Source of the DNA: Bryobacterales bacterium
GTDB taxonomy: Bacteria; Acidobacteriota; Terriglobia; Bryobacterales; Bryobacteraceae
Assembly (NCBI GenBank): GCA_947446025.1
Contig: CANFEY010000005.1
Location: 1-64,000, forward strand
Direction: 5' to 3'
DNA length: 64,000 nt
Shown: positions 60,553 through 64,000 of the stretch, in pieces
How the letters are laid out: each line of letters opens with the position of its first letter
Numbering within the stretch: the stretch's first letter is position 1
The notes under the pieces: model-generated
Seen by the model: the letters and a program-made list of their open reading frames with translations, nothing else
What the model was told of the DNA's origin: nothing
Database searches by the model: none
Program-made: the position numbers and the translations under genes

Positions 60553-61587
60553 CTACTTGCTTGACCCGCACAAGCCCTGGGGCGGCCATATTGGATCCCC
60601 CGTAATATATCCCTTCAACTGCCGCCGCCAGAGGGCTTGGTACTGCCGCTGGCTGACGATTTCAGCCGCAAATGCCGGGGCATTCCCCCGCCCTTGCTGC
60701 CAACCCCGCAGCGCCTGGTCGCGATCCGCACGCGAAGCAAACACCGCAAAAAACGCTGATCCGCTGCCCGTCATCGCGGCATGCACTGCTCCCAGTTTCG
60801 ACAACTTACCCGGTAGGGTCTTCAGTTGTGGGTGCTGGAGGCAAATCGCCGCCTCGAAATCGTTCCCGCTCAACGGTCCGGCTTGCCCAGCCGAGCGCAC
60901 CTCGCCCAGCTCGCGGACAAACGCACGGAAACTATTCATTCTAGTTGACGAAGCGGTTACAGTCAATTCCCGCTTCAGCGCCGTGTAGGCGTCGGCGGTG
61001 GAGGAATGGACCGGAGGGCAGATAACCAGTAGCGGATCGCGGGCGATGTCAGGGAGCGGATAGAGCTCGGTGCCCCGCCCCAGCCCCAACGCCGTGCCTC
61101 CGGTGAGGAAAAAAGGCACGTCGCTGCCCAGTTGGGTCCCGATTTCGGTGAGCGTGTCCAAGTCAATCCGCTTACCAGCCAAAACCGGCAGTGCCAAAAG
61201 GATGGACGCAGCGTTCGAGGACCCCCCGCCCAGCCCACCGCCCATCGGGATGTTTTTCGTCAGCCGGAAGCGGATTTTCGCGTGAACGCGCATCGCGTCC
61301 AGCGCGGCCTGTGCGGCGCGCAGCACCAGGTTGTTCGGGATCGCCAAAGCGTCGTCGAGGATCAGTTCCGTTCGGCGTGCAGGCTCGTAGCTGACCTCGA
61401 TCGTGTCCGCCAAGGAGATCGTTTGGAAGACCGTGCGAAGTTCGTGGAAGCCATCGGTGCGCTTGTGGAGAACACGCAAGTCGAGGTTAATTTTCGCGAG
61501 CGATTGGAGCTTGACGTAGGGCGGACTGCCAGTCCGCGGCGGGCTGACAGCCCGCCCTACCCTAGTAGTGGACAAGCGAATCAACAC
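60553..61587 (-). CDS. ispE: 4-diphosphocytidyl-2-C-methyl-D-erythritol kinase, start uncertain
   Basis: The protein phosphorylates CDP-methylerythritol in the non-mevalonate isoprenoid pathway. GHMP-kinase motifs are clear: [28 protein letters not shown], then [24 protein letters not shown] and [12 protein letters not shown]. The usual start would be the codon before KLQSLAKIN, but that codon is GTC at 61515, not a start. The frame stays open upstream through a 45-bp double palindrome (61516-61560) into the apt 3' end, where GTG 61587, TTG 61584 or TTG 61575 could serve, adding about 20-24 residues. The start is given as GTG 61587 with low trust. The gene overlaps apt by about 26 bp. Confidence 0.9.
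   Translation of the reverse strand: MLIRLSTTRVGRAVSPPRTGSPPYVKLQSLAKINLDLRVLHKRTDGFHELRTVFQTISLADTIEVSYEPARRTELILDDALAIPNNLVLRAAQAALDAMRVHAKIRFRLTKNIPMGGGLGGGSSNAASILLALPVLAGKRIDLDTLTEIGTQLGSDVPFFLTGGTALGLGRGTELYPLPDIARDPLLVICPPVHSSTADAYTALKRELTVTASSTRMNSFRAFVRELGEVRSAGQAGPLSGNDFEAAICLQHPQLKTLPGKLSKLGAVHAAMTGSGSAFFAVFASRADRDQALRGWQQGRGNAPAFAAEIVSQRQYQALWRRQLKGYITGDPIWPPQGLCGSSK
61516..61560. repeat. Double-palindrome repeat, family B, copy 2 at the ispE 5' end
   Basis: GTAGGGCGG at the start and CCGCCCTAC at the end form the outer inverted repeat. Inside are GCGGACT-GCC-AGTCCGC and GGCGGGCT-GAC-AGCCCGCC. It fills the space between the apt stop (61562) and the first recognisable ispE residues, and its reading frame is open in the ispE direction. 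Confidence 0.85.
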
Positions 61588-62077
61588 GATGCCCCGGCAG
61601 TTTCGCACGCCCACTCAAAAAATCCAGCTCAATCACAAAGCTCAACCCCGCCACCGTCCCGCCCAGCTTCTCCACCAACTTCGCCGCAGCTGCCGCCGTG
61701 CCGCCCGTGGCCAACACGTCATCCACGATCAACACCCGTTGCCCCGGCTCCACCGCATCCTTGTGGATCTCGATCACATCCGTGCCATACTCCAGCGCGT
61801 ATTCCATGCGCTCCACCGCCGACGGCAACTTCTTCGGCTTCCGTATCGGCACAAACCCCGTTCCCAGCGCATACGCCAGCGCCGGTCCAAAGATGAATCC
61901 GCGCGCTTCAATCCCGACGACCTTGTCAATGCCGAGTCCGGCGGTCTTGGCGTGTAAACCATCCAGCACACCCTTCAAACCAGCCGTGTCCTTCAGCAAA
62001 GTCGTGATGTCGTAAAAAAGAATGCCGGGCTTGGGATAGTCAGGGACTTCCCGGATGAGTGACTTTAAATTGTCCAT
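61562..62077 (-). CDS. apt: Adenine phosphoribosyltransferase
   Basis: The 171-residue enzyme salvages adenine with PRPP to make AMP. It has the start [27 protein letters not shown] and the PRPP-binding loop [26 protein letters not shown]. Length is normal. It lies 20 bp after acyP, and its end is directly followed by the family B repeat at the ispE start. Confidence 0.97.
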   Translation of the reverse strand: MDNLKSLIREVPDYPKPGILFYDITTLLKDTAGLKGVLDGLHAKTAGLGIDKVVGIEARGFIFGPALAYALGTGFVPIRKPKKLPSAVERMEYALEYGTDVIEIHKDAVEPGQRVLIVDDVLATGGTAAAAAKLVEKLGGTVAGLSFVIELDFLSGRAKLPGHRVDSLVHY

Positions 62078-62097
62078 GTTTGTTTGGCGATGGGGAG

Positions 62098-62373
62098 TTA
62101 ACGAATGTGGAATCCCTCAAGTTTACCATCCGCGACGGTGTCTTCCACTTCCACCGCGCGCACCTCCGCCCGTGGAGGACCGATCCGAAGTTCGCCGTCG
62201 AAACGCTTGAGCTTGGCCACCGGCCCCGAGGCCACCGCCTCCACCCGCCCGTCCGCCAGATTGCGCACCCACCCGGCGAGCTTCAACTCGCGCGCCACAC
62301 GCAGCGCAAAGTAGCGATAGCCTACGCCTTGCACCTTACCTGAGATTACGTACCTTCGAACTCCCGCTGCCAT
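62098..62373 (-). CDS. acyP: Acylphosphatase
   Basis: The 91-residue protein has the acylphosphatase signature [37 protein letters not shown]: the catalytic Arg (VGYR) and the Asn (VRN) are intact. It hydrolyses acyl phosphates. It starts the minus-strand housekeeping run and is divergent from the kinase-like gene. Confidence 0.96.
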   Translation of the reverse strand: MAAGVRRYVISGKVQGVGYRYFALRVARELKLAGWVRNLADGRVEAVASGPVAKLKRFDGELRIGPPRAEVRAVEVEDTVADGKLEGFHIR

Positions 62374-62482
62374 GTCTTCCAGTGATTCTACCGAGTTTAC
62401 CCATAGGACTCCAGCCCGCCAAGGTTCAAAACAGGCTTACTCCCAATTAGAGCGAGAATTTTCCATGTTATGATCCGGTGAA

Positions 62483-63712
62483 ATGCAATCGCCAGTTTTC
62501 TGGGGAGTATTCTGCGGAGGGCTGTACTTCCTGGTGATGTGGTGGCTGCGGACGCAGCGGCTCAACCAGCAGCGCCAGGCCACACATGCCCTCTACGTAC
62601 TGAGCGAGGAAGTCATCGCTGCGTCGACCCCGGTCGGCATCGCCGAGAAGCTGGCGGACTCGGTGCCGCGTTTGATGGACGCCGCCACCGCGCACCTCTA
62701 CCTATTGCATCGGGAAACGCAGACCTTACACCGCGTCGGTGCCGAAGCGCCGGCCGGCCTTGCCGCAGCCGTGGCGGCGTGCTACCGCAACCGCGCGGCC
62801 TTGATGGTGCCGGACACGCGCAACAATTCGCTGGTGAAGAATGCGACCGAGGAGCTGCCGCGGTCCGTGCTGCTGGTGCCGCTCAGTTCGCATGAGGAGC
62901 CGCTCGGGGTCATGCAGATTGACCGGCAGGATCGCGCGGGCTTCTTCGCCCCGGAAGATCAGGCCGCCGCGCAGCATCTGGCGAATCTGGTTTCTTCAGC
63001 ACTGAAGCTGCAAGAGCAGCAGGCTCTGCGCGAGCAGTTGTTCCGGGGCGAAAAGCTGGCCGCCGCGGGGCAGATGATCGCCGGCATTGCCAGCGAACTG
63101 CGCAGCCCCATCGATGCAATTTCGCGTTTGTCGGCGGAGGTGTCTGCCACGCTCAAACGGCGTGACGATATTCCGGCGGTGGAAGCGGGGCTCGAGCGCG
63201 TGATCGCCGAATCCCAGCGCGGTCGCGAAATTCTGGCTCGCCTGGGTTCGTTCACCGATACCAACGCCGCACCACGCACTCTGGACATCGGCGCGATGCT
63301 GCGCAAGCTGGCTGATTTCCGCGAGTCCGCGTGGGCCGAACAAGGCTTGCAAGGTCAGCGCCGCTTCGACGCGGGCGCCGCCGCCGTGATCGGCTCAGAG
63401 GGCCAACTGGAACAGGTCTTCCTGACCCTGATGATGGACGTGGAGCGCCGCGCCGCCGATTCCCCCACCCGCGCCGTGTCGCTCAAAACCAGTGAGACCA
63501 ACGGCCACATCCGCATCGAAATCGGCCACACCCTGCCCGCCGGCGTCGAGCCTTCCGGGGACGAGGAAGGCCTGGACGTGTGCCGCGGCATCGTGCAAAC
63601 CCACGGCGGCGAAATCAAATTCCACCGCCGACCCGGCGTGTTCGCCTATGAGGTGCTGCTGCCGCTCGCCGGTCGCTCGGTGGATGCTCCCCGCCCCGCC
63701 CCCGTGGTGTAG
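62483..63712 (+). CDS. GAF-containing histidine-kinase-like protein with degenerate catalytic boxes
   Basis: The 409-residue protein has an N-terminal membrane helix (FWGVFCGGLYFLVMWWL), a GAF domain (about residues 45-170: IAEKLADSVPRLMDAATAHLYLLHRETQTLHRV...VLLVPLSSHEEPLGVMQID) and then a HisKA-like helix (EKLAAAGQMIAGIASELRSPIDAI). The phosphoacceptor position where family members have His is Ser204 here. The N-box is QLEQVFLTLMMDV with no Asn, the G1 box (DxGxG) cannot be found, and only EEGLDVCRGIVQTHGGEIKFHR resembles G2. It likely does not autophosphorylate. It may sense a ligand and signal by binding. The next gene, receiver-like, follows after 3 bp. Confidence 0.85.
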   Translation: MQSPVFWGVFCGGLYFLVMWWLRTQRLNQQRQATHALYVLSEEVIAASTPVGIAEKLADSVPRLMDAATAHLYLLHRETQTLHRVGAEAPAGLAAAVAACYRNRAALMVPDTRNNSLVKNATEELPRSVLLVPLSSHEEPLGVMQIDRQDRAGFFAPEDQAAAQHLANLVSSALKLQEQQALREQLFRGEKLAAAGQMIAGIASELRSPIDAISRLSAEVSATLKRRDDIPAVEAGLERVIAESQRGREILARLGSFTDTNAAPRTLDIGAMLRKLADFRESAWAEQGLQGQRRFDAGAAAVIGSEGQLEQVFLTLMMDVERRAADSPTRAVSLKTSETNGHIRIEIGHTLPAGVEPSGDEEGLDVCRGIVQTHGGEIKFHRRPGVFAYEVLLPLAGRSVDAPRPAPVV

Positions 63713-63715
63713 ACC

Positions 63716-64000
63716 GTGCGTTCCCTCACGCTCATGCTGGTGGATCACGAACCCGGTGCCAGCCGTCCTCTGCTGAAGCTGCTCAGCTCCCGAGGACACC
63801 GCGTGGTGCCCGTGGCCGGCGAAGAGGCTGTGGATGTAGCCCCCCGCCTCCGCTTCGACGCCGTGTTCTGGACCGCCCGCGCCGGCCGCGGCAGCTGGAG
63901 CGAATTCCTCGAACGCGTGCGGTCATCGGTGGGCTCGTTCGTCCTGATCAGCGACGGCTACGACCAACACTTAGCCGCAAGCCTGGAGCAAAACGGCGGG
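63716..64000 (+). CDS. Receiver-like domain protein, cut by window edge
   Basis: This partial frame from GTG 63716 runs to the last base; an ATG at 63734 is possible. The first 95 residues show the receiver-like start LTLMLVDHEPGASRPLLKLLSSRGHRVVPVAGEEAVDVAPRLRFDAVFW and SFVLISDGYDQHLAASLEQNGG. The usual phosphoacceptor Asp, five residues after the D of FDAV, is Thr53, and the acidic pair near the start is DH, not DD. So this receiver is likely not phosphorylated. The output domain lies beyond the window. Confidence 0.75.
   Translation, partial: MRSLTLMLVDHEPGASRPLLKLLSSRGHRVVPVAGEEAVDVAPRLRFDAVFWTARAGRGSWSEFLERVRSSVGSFVLISDGYDQHLAASLEQNGG

Overview
The window is high-GC, densely coded bacterial chromosome. 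Its best taxonomic markers are family-level ones. A TIGR03437-type C-terminal domain sits behind an esterase (1629-3320), a TIGR03435-type secreted protein lies at 15618-16463, and there are PEP-CTERM proteins and many small secreted enzymes. Together these point to Acidobacteriota, most likely Bryobacterales/Solibacteraceae. This placement is inferred from recognised families, not from a database search. Two tRNA genes are present, and I see no rRNA, prophage, IS transposase or CRISPR array.

Layout. 0.1-3.3 kb: a small hypothetical, an AbiEii-like nucleotidyltransferase with a small partner, and a secreted esterase. 3.4-6.6 kb: the oxidative pentose phosphate operon zwf-opcA-pgl, with a 111-bp inverted-repeat element between zwf and opcA. 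6.6-10.1 kb: CapA-like phosphatase, PEP-CTERM protein, pirin, glycine-zipper lipoprotein. 10.2-13.1 kb: a tightly overlapped operon of an outer-membrane porin-like protein, a small protein with a complete CuA ligand pattern, and a di-heme oxidoreductase. 13-20 kb: NHL-repeat protein, nucleotidyltransferase-like protein, CDGSH protein, tRNA-Thr, TIGR03435 protein, a 944-aa beta-propeller/di-heme fusion and a J-domain protein. 20-27 kb: membrane glycosyltransferase-like proteins, an UMF1-type MFS transporter and a transglutaminase-like membrane protein. 27-33.6 kb: YefM/YoeB-type toxin-antitoxin pair, an esterase with an internal amber codon, aconitase, an AIM24-like protein and a beta-CASP nuclease. 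33.6-43 kb: secreted peptidases (DPP IV-like, gluzincin-like, M19, matrixin-like) and two tandem HbpS/GlcG-like proteins. 43-50 kb: tpiA, a DUF362/prenyltransferase-repeat pair, a stress cluster (BON, YflT-like, frameshifted BON, ferritin-like) and a 521-aa protein I cannot place. 50-57 kb: tRNA-Glu, a DUF1080 protein, a DUF433/DUF5615 pair, a carboxypeptidase-regulatory-like protein, a frameshifted PEP-CTERM gene, an amino-acid permease and a HEAT-like/SEC-C protein. 57-62.4 kb: the housekeeping run acyP-apt-ispE-prs-rplY-pth-rpsF-rpsR-rplI, all on the minus strand. 62.5-64 kb: a GAF/histidine-kinase-like protein followed by a receiver-like protein cut by the window edge, both lacking the usual phosphoacceptor residues.

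The most interesting observations are: (i) several families of short palindromic repeats, some read through in frame by genes and one occupying the 5' end of ispE; (ii) the porin/CuA/di-heme operon; (iii) the degenerate kinase-receiver pair; (iv) three broken genes, two of them with +1 shifts that each look like one extra A in an AA dinucleotide.
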